Origin: Phycisphaerales bacterium
GTDB lineage: Bacteria > Planctomycetota > Phycisphaerae > Phycisphaerales > UBA1924
Assembly (NCBI GenBank): GCA_020849105.1
Contig: JADLGW010000002.1
Span: forward strand, 1 to 64,000
DNA: 64,000 nt
Direction: 5' to 3'
The notes below the pieces were generated by a model. The model did not search any database and had not been told where the DNA came from. It saw only the letters and a list, made by a program, of their open reading frames with translations. A program made the translations under genes and the position numbers. Each line of letters opens with the position of its first letter. The stretch's first letter is position 1. Positions 7,700-15,691 of this stretch are shown here, in pieces.

Positions 7700-8623
7700 T
7701 CATTGCCTGTCCTTTCTATCGGACAGGTTCGCGTCGGGTTCGCGCGGCGGGCTGTCATCGGCCTCCCAGTACGCCAGCCCTTCGTCCAGACCCTCGCTCG
7801 CCACGGGACCGGTCGAGAACGCGGATGCACGCAGCGTGGGTGTGGGGTTCACGTCCAGCAGCACGCCGCGGCCCTCATTCAGGACATAGTCGATCTTCCC
7901 GAAATCGAGTCCGAGCCGGCAGCGGGCCTCGATGATCTCCCGCGGCGGAGGTTCGCCCGTGACCCTGGTGCTGGTCCAACTCTTCACCTGCGGGTGGGTG
8001 CTCAGCAGCATCCCCCACTTGTCGCGGCTGCCGAAGACGACCCATTGGCGGAGCACATAGCGGCCGTCGCGGTACTCCGGAACGAAGCGCTCGACGACCA
8101 GGCGGGAGTTGCCCCACACACCCCGGGGAACCCGTCGCGGGGAGTCGTAGACGTAGTACCGGGCAAGCGTGAGCGCCCACGGCAGGACCAGCGGTTCAAT
8201 CCATGGCACGCGCGTGATCCGCATGCGCGCCCGGGCCGGCAGCCCCGGCCCGCTGCCGCCGTGGAACTGGTCCGGGTAGCCCCCGCAGTTGCCATCGGTC
8301 TTGATCATCACGGGGCCGTCGTACCCATCGCCCGGGCGGACGAGAATCGTGCTGAGATTCCGCTTCCGCACGTCGCGGAGGCGGCGGTTGACGACGCGCG
8401 GGTGCGACTGGATGAATGCCCAGTAGTCGTCGGGAATATAGGAAACATCAAGGTGGGGGATGAGCAGGTCCGCGTCCGTGCCGCGCCCGATTCCGTGCAG
8501 GACCTCAACCCGGATGCCGCGGGCCCGCCACGCGCTCGCCAGCATCCAGATGCGGGAGCGGGCGGACAGGGCGTCCCGGTGCCGGTGGTGGACGAGGATG
8601 GCGATGGACCGGATCGGCGGCAC
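7700..8623 (-). CDS. ATP-grasp-like protein
   Basis: About 307 residues. The C-terminal half has ATP-grasp features: VVERFVPEYRDGRYVLRQWV, then LGLDFGKIDYVLNEG and LLDVNPTPTLR, the metal/ATP-binding acid and Asn of such ligases. The N-terminus (IRSIAILVHHRHRD, then LLIPHLDVSYIPDDY) looks like the pre-ATP-grasp domain that binds the acceptor. Family members join a carboxylate to an amine or thiol; the substrate here is unknown. The start is uncertain: GTG 8623 is used, and GTG 8677 is also in frame. The gene follows yajQ in the same direction. Confidence 0.65.
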   Translation of the reverse strand: MPPIRSIAILVHHRHRDALSARSRIWMLASAWRARGIRVEVLHGIGRGTDADLLIPHLDVSYIPDDYWAFIQSHPRVVNRRLRDVRKRNLSTILVRPGDGYDGPVMIKTDGNCGGYPDQFHGGSGPGLPARARMRITRVPWIEPLVLPWALTLARYYVYDSPRRVPRGVWGNSRLVVERFVPEYRDGRYVLRQWVVFGSRDKWGMLLSTHPQVKSWTSTRVTGEPPPREIIEARCRLGLDFGKIDYVLNEGRGVLLDVNPTPTLRASAFSTGPVASEGLDEGLAYWEADDSPPREPDANLSDRKDRQ

Positions 8624-8696
8624 ACCGCAGCGTATCCGGAGTTCACCTGCGCGTGCCGGTGATGGGGACCACCGCACCCAAGGCCGGCGCGGGAGG

Positions 8697-9188
8697 TCAA
8701 CTCTTCATGTTGATGTATTGAAGCGGTTGGGCGAGGTCGGCCTTGGTGAGCATCGCCATGACCGTGCGCAGGTCGTCGATCTGCTTGCCCGACAACCGCA
8801 CCTCTTCGCCCTGGATGCTCGCCTGCACCTTGATCTTTGACTCCTTGACCATCTTGGCGATCTGCTTCGCGAGGTCCGCGGCCAGGCCCTCCTTCAGTTT
8901 CACGACTTGCTTGTGCTGCCCGGCGGCACCCGGCTCCGGCTCGCCGAAGTCGAACGACTTGACCTCCAGCCCGCGCTTCATGGCGGCGTGGAGGAACATC
9001 TCCCTGAGCCCGGCGAGTTTGCCCTCGTCGGCGGCCTGCATCTTCAGGGTCTTCTCCTTGCGGTCGAGGGTCATCTCGATCGGCGAGTTGCGGTAGTCGA
9101 ACCGCGCGGCCACGGCCTTCCGCGTGTTCTGGATCGCGTTGTCGAGTTCGGCGAAGTTGATGCGGGAAACGATGTCGAGGCTGGGCAT
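8697..9188 (-). CDS. yajQ: YajQ-family nucleotide-binding protein
   Basis: A 163-residue YajQ (DUF520) protein, recognised by MPSLDIVSRINFAELDNAIQ at the start, FDYRNSPIEMTLDRKEKTL, and the end KADLAQPLQYINMKS. The family forms two ferredoxin-like folds; some members bind cyclic di-GMP or tRNA/GTP. The window also holds an HDOD/GGDEF-like regulator, so c-di-GMP signalling is possible but not shown. The reading frame extends 31 codons upstream, but ATG 9188 gives the family N-terminus. A hairpin at 9244-9279 lies just upstream and probably ends the preceding transcript. Confidence 0.92.
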   Translation of the reverse strand: MPSLDIVSRINFAELDNAIQNTRKAVAARFDYRNSPIEMTLDRKEKTLKMQAADEGKLAGLREMFLHAAMKRGLEVKSFDFGEPEPGAAGQHKQVVKLKEGLAADLAKQIAKMVKESKIKVQASIQGEEVRLSGKQIDDLRTVMAMLTKADLAQPLQYINMKS

Positions 9189-9243
9189 GGGCAGAGCGTA
9201 GTGCGCGCACGCCACGCACGCGGCGGGGGCCCCGCGTTTCAAC

Positions 9244-9279
9244 GTGGAGCGGCCGAGCGCAGGGCCCGACCGCTCCCAC
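9244..9279 (-). terminator. Inverted repeat, candidate terminator of the DUF2383 gene
   Basis: GTGGAGCGGCCG (9244-9255) pairs with CGACCGCTCCCAC (9267-9279), allowing one bulged base and one G-T pair. This stem of about 12 pairs lies between the stop of the DUF2383 gene (9322) and the start of yajQ (9188). No T-run follows, so factor-independent termination is unsure. It may belong to the same general class of palindromes found elsewhere in this window. Confidence 0.4.
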
Positions 9280-9321
9280 ACAGGGCTCCCGCAGAGACCG
9301 GGCCCGAAACAGGGACGCCGC

Positions 9322-10275
9322 CTATTTCATGGAGTGTTTCCATGCGGAGACGCGATCGTGGGTGGCCTTCACCGCCTGGTACTGCCGCGAGAGCACCGAC
9401 CGGAACTCCGGCGTGATCGTCGTGCCGTCCAGGGCGTCCTTGTACGCCGTCACGGCCGCGTCCTCCCCGCGCTCGCACTCGTTGACGATCGCCCTGTCGC
9501 CCGCGCCCAGGGCGGTGCGCAGCCCGAGCCACGCCCGGTGCGATGCGCCGGAGAACGAGCCGTGGCGCTCCGGGTTCTCGCCACGGGCCGCCACCATCGG
9601 CTTCAGTTCCGCGATGAACTGCTCGCGCTGGCGCGCGAACTCCTGGAACTTCGAGCGGAAGGTCGGGTCCTGGACTCTTTCCGCCGCCGACCTGAAACCC
9701 TTCGCCCCGTCGTGCAGCACCTCGATCAGGCCGTTCACCTTCTCCGCGGCGTCCCCCTCGGCCTCTGCAACCCGCCCCTTGCTGCGGGCGGCGATGCGCT
9801 CCCAGGCGTCTTTGCTCGCGTGCCGGGCGTCGCGCCACTCGAGGGCGGAGTCGCCGCGACGACGTGGCCAGTCCGCCCGCAGCCGGGGCTCCAACTCCTC
9901 CCAGGTCAGGTCCGGGCGACAGTCCACGCGGCACGTCTCGATCGCGCCCAGGTACGCGGGCTCAAAGTCCTCGTACCGCCAGCCGGCGGCGTAGGGGCGG
10001 TGCTCATAGACGGTCCGCCAGTACTCGAGTTCCGCCGTCGGGTTGACGGCCTCCGCGGCGCCCTTGCCCACCAGGCCCCCGGCCACGCCGCCGATCACGG
10101 CCCCGGCCACAATGCCCGCTGGTCCGCCGACCGCACCGATGGCTCCGCCCGCCGCCGCCCCCGCGACGGCTCCCGCCCCCGCACCGACCGGGTGCGCACC
10201 GGGCGCACCGGTGATCGGGTCTCGGTTGTCGCCCCGGATGCAGCGATCGGTGCCGCTCGTGTCATCGACGTTCAT
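9322..10275 (-). CDS. DUF2383 (PA2169-family) four-helix protein with glycine-zipper segment
   Basis: A 317-residue protein. Residues about 28-75 are a Gly/Ala-rich zipper (GAGAGAVAGAAAGGAIGAVG and onward), likely to insert in or cross a membrane. A middle acidic region mentions no known motif. The last 140 residues (VNGLIEVLHDGAKGFRSAAE to AWKHSMK) match the DUF2383/PA2169 ferritin-like four-helix family. Start ATG 10275 (MNVDDTSGTD) is chosen over longer in-frame sequence because the upstream codons overlap the sigma factor gene and are arginine-rich. It sits 29 bases after a sigma-70 factor gene in the same direction, next to a PLDc_N peptide. This is a combination commonly seen with general stress response. 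Confidence 0.75.
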   Translation of the reverse strand: MNVDDTSGTDRCIRGDNRDPITGAPGAHPVGAGAGAVAGAAAGGAIGAVGGPAGIVAGAVIGGVAGGLVGKGAAEAVNPTAELEYWRTVYEHRPYAAGWRYEDFEPAYLGAIETCRVDCRPDLTWEELEPRLRADWPRRRGDSALEWRDARHASKDAWERIAARSKGRVAEAEGDAAEKVNGLIEVLHDGAKGFRSAAERVQDPTFRSKFQEFARQREQFIAELKPMVAARGENPERHGSFSGASHRAWLGLRTALGAGDRAIVNECERGEDAAVTAYKDALDGTTITPEFRSVLSRQYQAVKATHDRVSAWKHSMK

Positions 10276-10304
10276 GGTTCCGCTCCTCTGTGTGATCCCT
10301 TGAC

Positions 10305-11102
10305 TCAGGCAGCCCCCGCCATGATCCGCAGGCGGGACAGCCCCTTCTGGAGCCGCGCGTCCACCTGATCCGCCGGCAGCGAGAACCTGCGGGCGAGTTC
10401 TCGCACAGTGCTGGGCCTGCCGCACCCGATGCCGAATGCCCCGCACACGATCTCGCGTTCCGTCGCCGGAAGCGCCGCCAGCAACGCCCCGATCTGCTCG
10501 CGGTGCGCGGCCACGTCGCTCAGCACGGACGAGCCGCTCGCAAGGCCGGACTCCCAGGCCCCCTCCAGCAGGTCGGCCCCGGCGTCCGTGCCCGAGAACA
10601 CGGTCGCACGCATCCGATCCATCACCTGCGCCGCCGTGTGCACCGGGATGCCCAGTTCCGCGGCGATCTCCGGCGCGGTCGGCGTCTCCCCGCTGGCACC
10701 CCGCAGGCGCCCCACGGCCCGGACGACCCGGCGACGCATCGCCTCGTCACGGGCCGGAAGCCGCACCATCCGCATCGCGGCCATCTGCGCGCCGCGCATG
10801 GCGTGGATCATCCACGGTGTCGCGTAGGCACCCAACCGGACGCCCATCTCCGGGTCGAAGCCGTCGATCGCGCGCATCAGCGCGAGCACCCCCTCGGAGG
10901 CAAGGTCCTCGGTATCCGAGCGGGAGTATGACTGCTGGGCCGCCAGACGCCGGACCAGCGGCAGCAGGCCCTCGATCAGCGCGTTGCGAGACGCCGTGCA
11001 GCCCGCTTGGGCCCTTCGGATCAGGTCCAGTTCGCGCTGCCGGGCCGGATCCTCCTCCGAGGTGGTGGCCGAAGGGGTGGAGCGTGTGAGCATGGCGGTC
11101 AT
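10305..11102 (-). CDS. RNA polymerase sigma-70 family factor
   Basis: A 265-residue sigma factor that would direct core RNA polymerase to a specific promoter set. Region 2 spans about 40-110 (LPLVRRLAAQQSYSRSDTED, then ASEGVLALMRAIDGFD). A region 3-like helix-turn-helix follows at 137-160 (TAPEIAAELGIPVHTAAQVM), and region 4 is at about 210-260 (LPATEREIVCGAFGIG, then LSRLR). With region 3 present it is a group 3 (flagellar/stress/sporulation-like) factor and not an ECF factor. No anti-sigma gene is adjacent. The downstream DUF2383 gene and the upstream small membrane peptide suggest a stress regulon. Confidence 0.85.
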   Translation of the reverse strand: MTAMLTRSTPSATTSEEDPARQRELDLIRRAQAGCTASRNALIEGLLPLVRRLAAQQSYSRSDTEDLASEGVLALMRAIDGFDPEMGVRLGAYATPWMIHAMRGAQMAAMRMVRLPARDEAMRRRVVRAVGRLRGASGETPTAPEIAAELGIPVHTAAQVMDRMRATVFSGTDAGADLLEGAWESGLASGSSVLSDVAAHREQIGALLAALPATEREIVCGAFGIGCGRPSTVRELARRFSLPADQVDARLQKGLSRLRIMAGAA

Positions 11103-11130
11103 GTGGTTTCTTTCGAAGTGAGGGGGAGAA

Positions 11131-11319
11131 TCAGGTCGCGAGGGAACGCGGCCCCGGGCCGAGCAGGAAGTACAAGACCATGCCCACCACGGGCAGGAGC
11201 ACGATCAGAAGAATCCAGAGCAGTTTCGCGGCGGTGGTCGCACCGGAACCCAGCACGCTGATGATCGCGATCACGTCCAGGACAAGAACCAGGATTCCGA
11301 TCAACGAGCCGATCATCAT
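11131..11319 (-). CDS. PLDc_N-type small membrane protein
   Basis: A 62-residue protein made of two membrane helices (about 4-24 and 32-53; AKLLWILLIVLLPVVGMVLYF). This matches the phospholipase D N-terminal membrane domain (PLDc_N) found alone as a small protein in many bacteria. It ends in a short basic tail. It is the first gene of the minus-strand group leading into the sigma factor 28 bases downstream, and begins opposite the metalloprotease gene. The function of stand-alone PLDc_N peptides is unknown; stress-linked expression is common. Confidence 0.8.
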   Translation of the reverse strand: MMIGSLIGILVLVLDVIAIISVLGSGATTAAKLLWILLIVLLPVVGMVLYFLLGPGPRSLAT

Positions 11320-11440
11320 GGGTCAGCCGCCTCCGTGATCCGGCGGGTCGATCCCCGCGGATGTGTAACTATTGCCGACGACCCCCCGATTCCCGATGAA
11401 CATCTCCTGAACCCCCGTTCATTCTGCGGTTCATGGTTGA

Positions 11441-11456
11441 GGCTCATTCCTGAGCC
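11441..11456. promoter_or_regulatory. Small perfect hairpin in a divergent intergenic region
   Basis: GGCTCA (11441-11446) and TGAGCC (11451-11456) form a perfect six-pair stem with a TTCC loop. It lies in the 217-base spacer between the PLDc_N gene (minus) and the metalloprotease gene (plus), about 80 bases ahead of the latter. It could be an operator or an mRNA leader hairpin. The spacer shows no clear promoter. Confidence 0.25.
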
Positions 11457-11536
11457 CGAAGGGGGGGTGCGATCCGGATTTGGCCTGGGTCGTGGTAGGC
11501 TGTCGGCGGACCGCCCCGGTCCACCGGAGACTGCCC

Positions 11537-14374
11537 ATGCTGAGGATCATCACCGCGCTCTGCGCCACCGCGTTTGGGTCCGTTGCCGCGGGGCAGGACG
11601 GCGTGGGGTTCGGGCCCAGGGCTCCCGGACGCACCGGGCCGCCCGCCCTGGGCCCGGCGACGGCCCGGGTCGCAAGGACCCCGGCGCACAGCATCGCGGG
11701 CGCCTTCCGGCCCGCGGCCGGCGCGGCTCCGGGGATGACACTGGACTTTGATCTTCCCGCTCTGATGGGGGTCGCCGACGATGGCGGGCCATTCGTGATC
11801 CGGAGGTTCCCGATCGCACCCGGGCGGTTCGTCGATCTTGAAGTCGAACGCTTCCGGGTGACCACGCCCCGTTCAACCTTTGTTGAGGGTCGGCAGCGCG
11901 GACCGGATGAGCCGTCCGGATTCGACCCGGAAAGCGTCCTCCTCCTTCGCGGTCGGGTCGCGGGATACCCAAGGTCGAGCGTGTACCTGGGCCTGGCGCG
12001 GGAGATGAGCCGCGGGACGGTCGACCTGGGTGCCGGGTACGGCGAGTTCGCCGTGTCGTCCCGGCGCACCGGCGGCGGCACGCACCTGCCCGGCCAGGCG
12101 GGCGTATACGCGGTTCGTGGCGACGGGCCGACCGGCGTGTGCCTCCTGGAGCCGGAGGGTCCGCCGGTGCCGCCGGACCCCACGCCGCCGGCGACCGACG
12201 AGCCGCGGCGGGGGCTCCGCCAGGTTGAACTGGCGGTGGATACGGACCTGGAGTTCTTCGGCCTGTTCGGGGACGTGAACGCGGCGAACACCTACCTGGT
12301 CGAGTTGTACGGCGCGGTGAGCGAGGTCTTCATGCGCGAGATCAACGTGCGCGTCGACCTGGTGTACGGGCGCATCTGGACGACGCCGCAGCCCTTCCAG
12401 GCCGGCCTGTCCTCGTTCTCCGGATACTGGGGCTCCAACATGCAGTCCGTGCACCGCGACGTGGCGCAGATGTTCAGCGGGAGGCCGGACAAGCCGGGCG
12501 GCGTGGCGTGGCTGAGCAGCGTGTGCAGCGGCAGCGCGTACTCGTTCTGCGGGAATGCGCAGGCCTTCTTCGAGGACCCCTTCGGGACCGGGCAGTGGCG
12601 GTACGACGTCCATGTGACCGCGCACGAACTTGGGCACAACTTCGGCACCAACCACACCGACGTGTACGGCCTGGACAACTGCGGCAGCACCGGCGCCATC
12701 CCGCAACGCGGCACCATCATGAGTTACTGCAACCAGACGGTCAGCGGCGGGCAGACCGTGATCGACATGGCCTTCCACACCCGCACGCGACAGGCGATGA
12801 ACGAGTACCTGGCCACCGTCACCGACCCCTCGTGCCTGGTGTTCGACTGCAACCAGAACGGCATCGCCGACGCCATCGACATCGCGGGCGGGACGAGCGC
12901 CGACAGCAATGCCAACGGCATCCCCGATGAGTGCGAGGACTGCAACGGGAACTCCGTGCTGGATCCCCAGGACATCAGCGCGGGAACCAGCCAGGACCTC
13001 AACGGCAACGGTGTGCCGGATGAGTGCGAGCCGGACTGCAACAACAACGGCGTCCCGGACGACAGGGATATCGAACTGGGCACAAGCCAGGACGCCCACG
13101 GCGACGGCGTGCCCGACGAGTGCGATGCCGACCTGAACCTCAACGGGCAGTCCGACTACAACGAACTGTGCGCGAACATGCCGCTTGACCGCAACCGCAA
13201 CCGGACCCTGGACGCCGTCGAAGACTGCGACGGCGACACCATCCCCGATCTTGTGGAACTCGACACGGCTCACGACGCCTGGGTCGGCAGCACAACCCAG
13301 GACACGCTGCGGCGATTCCACGCGGTGACGGGGGTGCTGATGCAACTCTCCGCTCCCGGCGCCACGCAGGCGTACGACGTGATCGTGACCCCCGACCGGC
13401 GGGTTCTGGCCACCAGCAACGGCACGGACCGGGTGGCGGAGTTCGACCACCTCGGGGCGTTCGTCCGGGACCTCGTCCCCGCGGGGTCCGGCGGACTGGA
13501 CGGGCCCGCGGGGCTGCTCATCTCGCCCGCCGGGACTCTGCTGGTCGCCAGCCAACTCAACAACCGCGTCCTGGAGTACGACCTTGCCACCGGCGCGTTC
13601 CTGCGGACGCTGGTCGCGGCCGGGGCCGGCGGACTCACCGCACCCTTTGGCCTGGCCGCGGGACCGGACGGGCTGCTGTATGTCTCCGCGGGCGGCAACC
13701 GCGTCCTGCGGTATGACATGGGCACGGGCCTGTTCGTGTCGCAGTTCGTCGCCCCGGGCGCGGGCGGATTGGCGAGCCCGCGGGCGCTCATGTTCCTGCC
13801 GGACGGGAGGCTGCTGGTGGCGAGCCTGGGCAGCGATCAGGTGCTGGCCTTCAGCGGGTCGACCGGCTCCTTCCTCGAAAACTGGGCCAAGACGACGGTC
13901 GCGTTCACCCGTCCGTGGGGCCTGCGCATGGCCCGCGACGGGAACGTGCTCGTCAGCGTCAACGGCATCACGGAGACCCACGTCACCAGGGCCCGCATCC
14001 AGGAGTTTGACGTGGACAACGGCTACTGGGTCCGCGGCTACGTCCTGGGCAACGACACGGGGCTCAATGCGGCCGCGGGGTTCGACCTCGTGCCCGACGC
14101 CGGCACCGACTGCAACGACAACCAGCGCCCCGACAACTGCGACATCGCGAGCGGGTACTCCCTGGACATCAACACCAACGGCGTGCCGGACGAGTGCGAG
14201 CACATCTGTTACCCGGACTGCAACGCCGACGGCGCGCTGAACCTGTCGGACTTCGGCTGCTTCCAGACGAAGTTTGCCCTGGGCCTTCCCTACGGCGATT
14301 GCAACGGGGACGGCGTGCGAAACCTGTCCGACTTCGGGTGCTTCCAGACGAAGTTCGCGCTTGGGTGCCCGTGA
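11537..14374 (+). CDS. Secreted M12-type metalloprotease with calcium-binding repeats, NHL-like propeller and dockerin-type tail
   Basis: A 945-residue exported zinc protease. Signal peptide at 1-19 (ATAFGSVAAG), then a prodomain-like region to about 230. The metzincin catalytic domain carries HELGHNFGTNH (from residue 363) and a Met-turn GTIMSYC. Residues about 435-545 are thrombospondin-3-like calcium repeats (DSNANGIPDECE, DLNGNGVPDECE). Residues about 590-860 form an NHL-like propeller (repeats of LLVAS or LLYVS with NRVLEYD), followed by one more DINTNGVPDECE unit. The last 55 codons (14207-14371) are the paired CNADG/CNGDG, NLSDFGC, TKFALG tail shared with three other proteins here. It probably acts outside the cell or on the surface. 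ATG 11537 is chosen because it starts the signal peptide. It converges on sucB, with two stops only three bases apart. Confidence 0.88.
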   Translation: MLRIITALCATAFGSVAAGQDGVGFGPRAPGRTGPPALGPATARVARTPAHSIAGAFRPAAGAAPGMTLDFDLPALMGVADDGGPFVIRRFPIAPGRFVDLEVERFRVTTPRSTFVEGRQRGPDEPSGFDPESVLLLRGRVAGYPRSSVYLGLAREMSRGTVDLGAGYGEFAVSSRRTGGGTHLPGQAGVYAVRGDGPTGVCLLEPEGPPVPPDPTPPATDEPRRGLRQVELAVDTDLEFFGLFGDVNAANTYLVELYGAVSEVFMREINVRVDLVYGRIWTTPQPFQAGLSSFSGYWGSNMQSVHRDVAQMFSGRPDKPGGVAWLSSVCSGSAYSFCGNAQAFFEDPFGTGQWRYDVHVTAHELGHNFGTNHTDVYGLDNCGSTGAIPQRGTIMSYCNQTVSGGQTVIDMAFHTRTRQAMNEYLATVTDPSCLVFDCNQNGIADAIDIAGGTSADSNANGIPDECEDCNGNSVLDPQDISAGTSQDLNGNGVPDECEPDCNNNGVPDDRDIELGTSQDAHGDGVPDECDADLNLNGQSDYNELCANMPLDRNRNRTLDAVEDCDGDTIPDLVELDTAHDAWVGSTTQDTLRRFHAVTGVLMQLSAPGATQAYDVIVTPDRRVLATSNGTDRVAEFDHLGAFVRDLVPAGSGGLDGPAGLLISPAGTLLVASQLNNRVLEYDLATGAFLRTLVAAGAGGLTAPFGLAAGPDGLLYVSAGGNRVLRYDMGTGLFVSQFVAPGAGGLASPRALMFLPDGRLLVASLGSDQVLAFSGSTGSFLENWAKTTVAFTRPWGLRMARDGNVLVSVNGITETHVTRARIQEFDVDNGYWVRGYVLGNDTGLNAAAGFDLVPDAGTDCNDNQRPDNCDIASGYSLDINTNGVPDECEHICYPDCNADGALNLSDFGCFQTKFALGLPYGDCNGDGVRNLSDFGCFQTKFALGCP

Positions 14375-14377
14375 GGA

Positions 14378-15682
14378 TCAGGCATCCAGCAGCAGTCGCT
14401 CGGGGCTCTCGATGCACTCCTTGACGCGGACCAGGAACCGCACGGCCTCCGCCCCGTCGATCAGCCGGTGGTCGTAGGACAGCGCCAGGTACATCATCGG
14501 CCGGATCGCGGCGTGCCCGGGGTTGGCCGGGTCCTCGACGGCACGGTTCTTGATCGTGTGCATCCCCAGGATCGCCGACTGCGGCGGGTTGAGGATCGGC
14601 GTCGACATGAGCGACCCGAAGACGCCGCCGTTGGTGATCGTGAACGTCCCGCCCTGCATCTCCTCCAGCGTCAACCTGCCCTCCCTGGCCCGAGCGCCCA
14701 CGTCCTTCACGGCGAGTTCGATCTGGGCCATGGACAGAGCCTCGCACCCGCGGATCACCGGGACAACAAGGCCCTTCGGGCTGGCGACGGCGATCGCGAT
14801 GTCGCAGAAGTCATGCTTTTCAATCGCCGGCTGGTCGTTCTCATCCCGCACGATGCTCGCGTTGACCATGGGGAACGCCCGGAGCGCGCTCACGACCGCC
14901 CGCACGAAGAACGACATGAACCCGAGCCCGACGCCGTGCTTCTTCTCGAAGCCATCCTTGTAGCGTGCGCGCAGGGCCATGACACCGGACATGTCGCACT
15001 CATTGAAGGTGGTCAGCATCGCCGCCGTGTGCTGGGCCTCGACCAGGCGCGCCGCCACGCGCTGCCGCAGCGGGCTCATGCGCTCCCGTGTGACGCCGCG
15101 GACGCCCTGGTGCGGGCTGGGTGTCCCGCTCGCGCGCGGCGGGCCCGACACCTGCACCTGCGGCCTGGCCGGTGCCTGCGGGGCGGCCGGTGATGGCTTG
15201 CTCCCCTTGGCGAACGCGACCACGTCCTGCTCCCGCACCCGCTTGCCCGCCCCGCTCCCCTCAACCTTTGACAGGTCCACGCCCATTTCCTGCGCCAGTT
15301 TCCGTGCCAGCGGCGTCGCGCGAACGCCCGGATCTTCCGGGGCGGACTCGGCCGTGGGCAGCGTCCGCAGCGGGTCCGCGGGCTTGGGCTCCGGCAATCC
15401 TTTCGCGGGGGACTTCTCGGGTGCCGGCGCGGCCTGCCTGGCCGCGGCCGCCTCATCGACCTTTCCCACGACCCCGCCGATAGGGACCTGGTCCCCCTCC
15501 TTCGCCGACGGGTGCAGCACCCCGGCCGCGGGGGCCGTGATCTCCATGGTGATCTTGTCGGTCTCGAAGTCCATGACGACCTCGTCTCGTTCGACGCGCT
15601 CACCGTCCTTCTTGCGCCAGCCGGCAACGACGCCGCTGGTGACGGACTCGCCGACCGCCGGGATCACAATGTCGATCGCCAT
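14378..15682 (-). CDS. sucB: 2-oxoglutarate dehydrogenase E2 (dihydrolipoyllysine succinyltransferase)
   Basis: A 434-residue E2 subunit that transfers the succinyl group from lipoyl to CoA in the TCA cycle. The lipoyl domain is at 1-76 ([10 protein letters not shown], lipoyl Lys in ETDK). A Pro/Ala linker follows, then the E1/E3-binding domain at about 125-160 ([20 protein letters not shown]). The catalytic domain at about 205-434 ends in the active-site signature SYDHRLIDG. It lies nine bases downstream of sucA. E3 (lpd) is not in the window. Confidence 0.95.
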   Translation of the reverse strand: MAIDIVIPAVGESVTSGVVAGWRKKDGERVERDEVVMDFETDKITMEITAPAAGVLHPSAKEGDQVPIGGVVGKVDEAAAARQAAPAPEKSPAKGLPEPKPADPLRTLPTAESAPEDPGVRATPLARKLAQEMGVDLSKVEGSGAGKRVREQDVVAFAKGSKPSPAAPQAPARPQVQVSGPPRASGTPSPHQGVRGVTRERMSPLRQRVAARLVEAQHTAAMLTTFNECDMSGVMALRARYKDGFEKKHGVGLGFMSFFVRAVVSALRAFPMVNASIVRDENDQPAIEKHDFCDIAIAVASPKGLVVPVIRGCEALSMAQIELAVKDVGARAREGRLTLEEMQGGTFTITNGGVFGSLMSTPILNPPQSAILGMHTIKNRAVEDPANPGHAAIRPMMYLALSYDHRLIDGAEAVRFLVRVKECIESPERLLLDA

Positions 15683-15691
15683 AGTGGGTTC

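Noticed and set aside
13000-13180. CRISPR-like or short DNA repeats in the metalloprotease gene
   Set aside because: The repetition is the calcium-binding DxNxNGxPDEC protein motif, with irregular spacing and no spacers.
11873-14203. 776-codon minus-strand frame opposite the metalloprotease
   Set aside because: Val/His/Arg-rich composition and no motif; the plus-strand protein has a full domain set.
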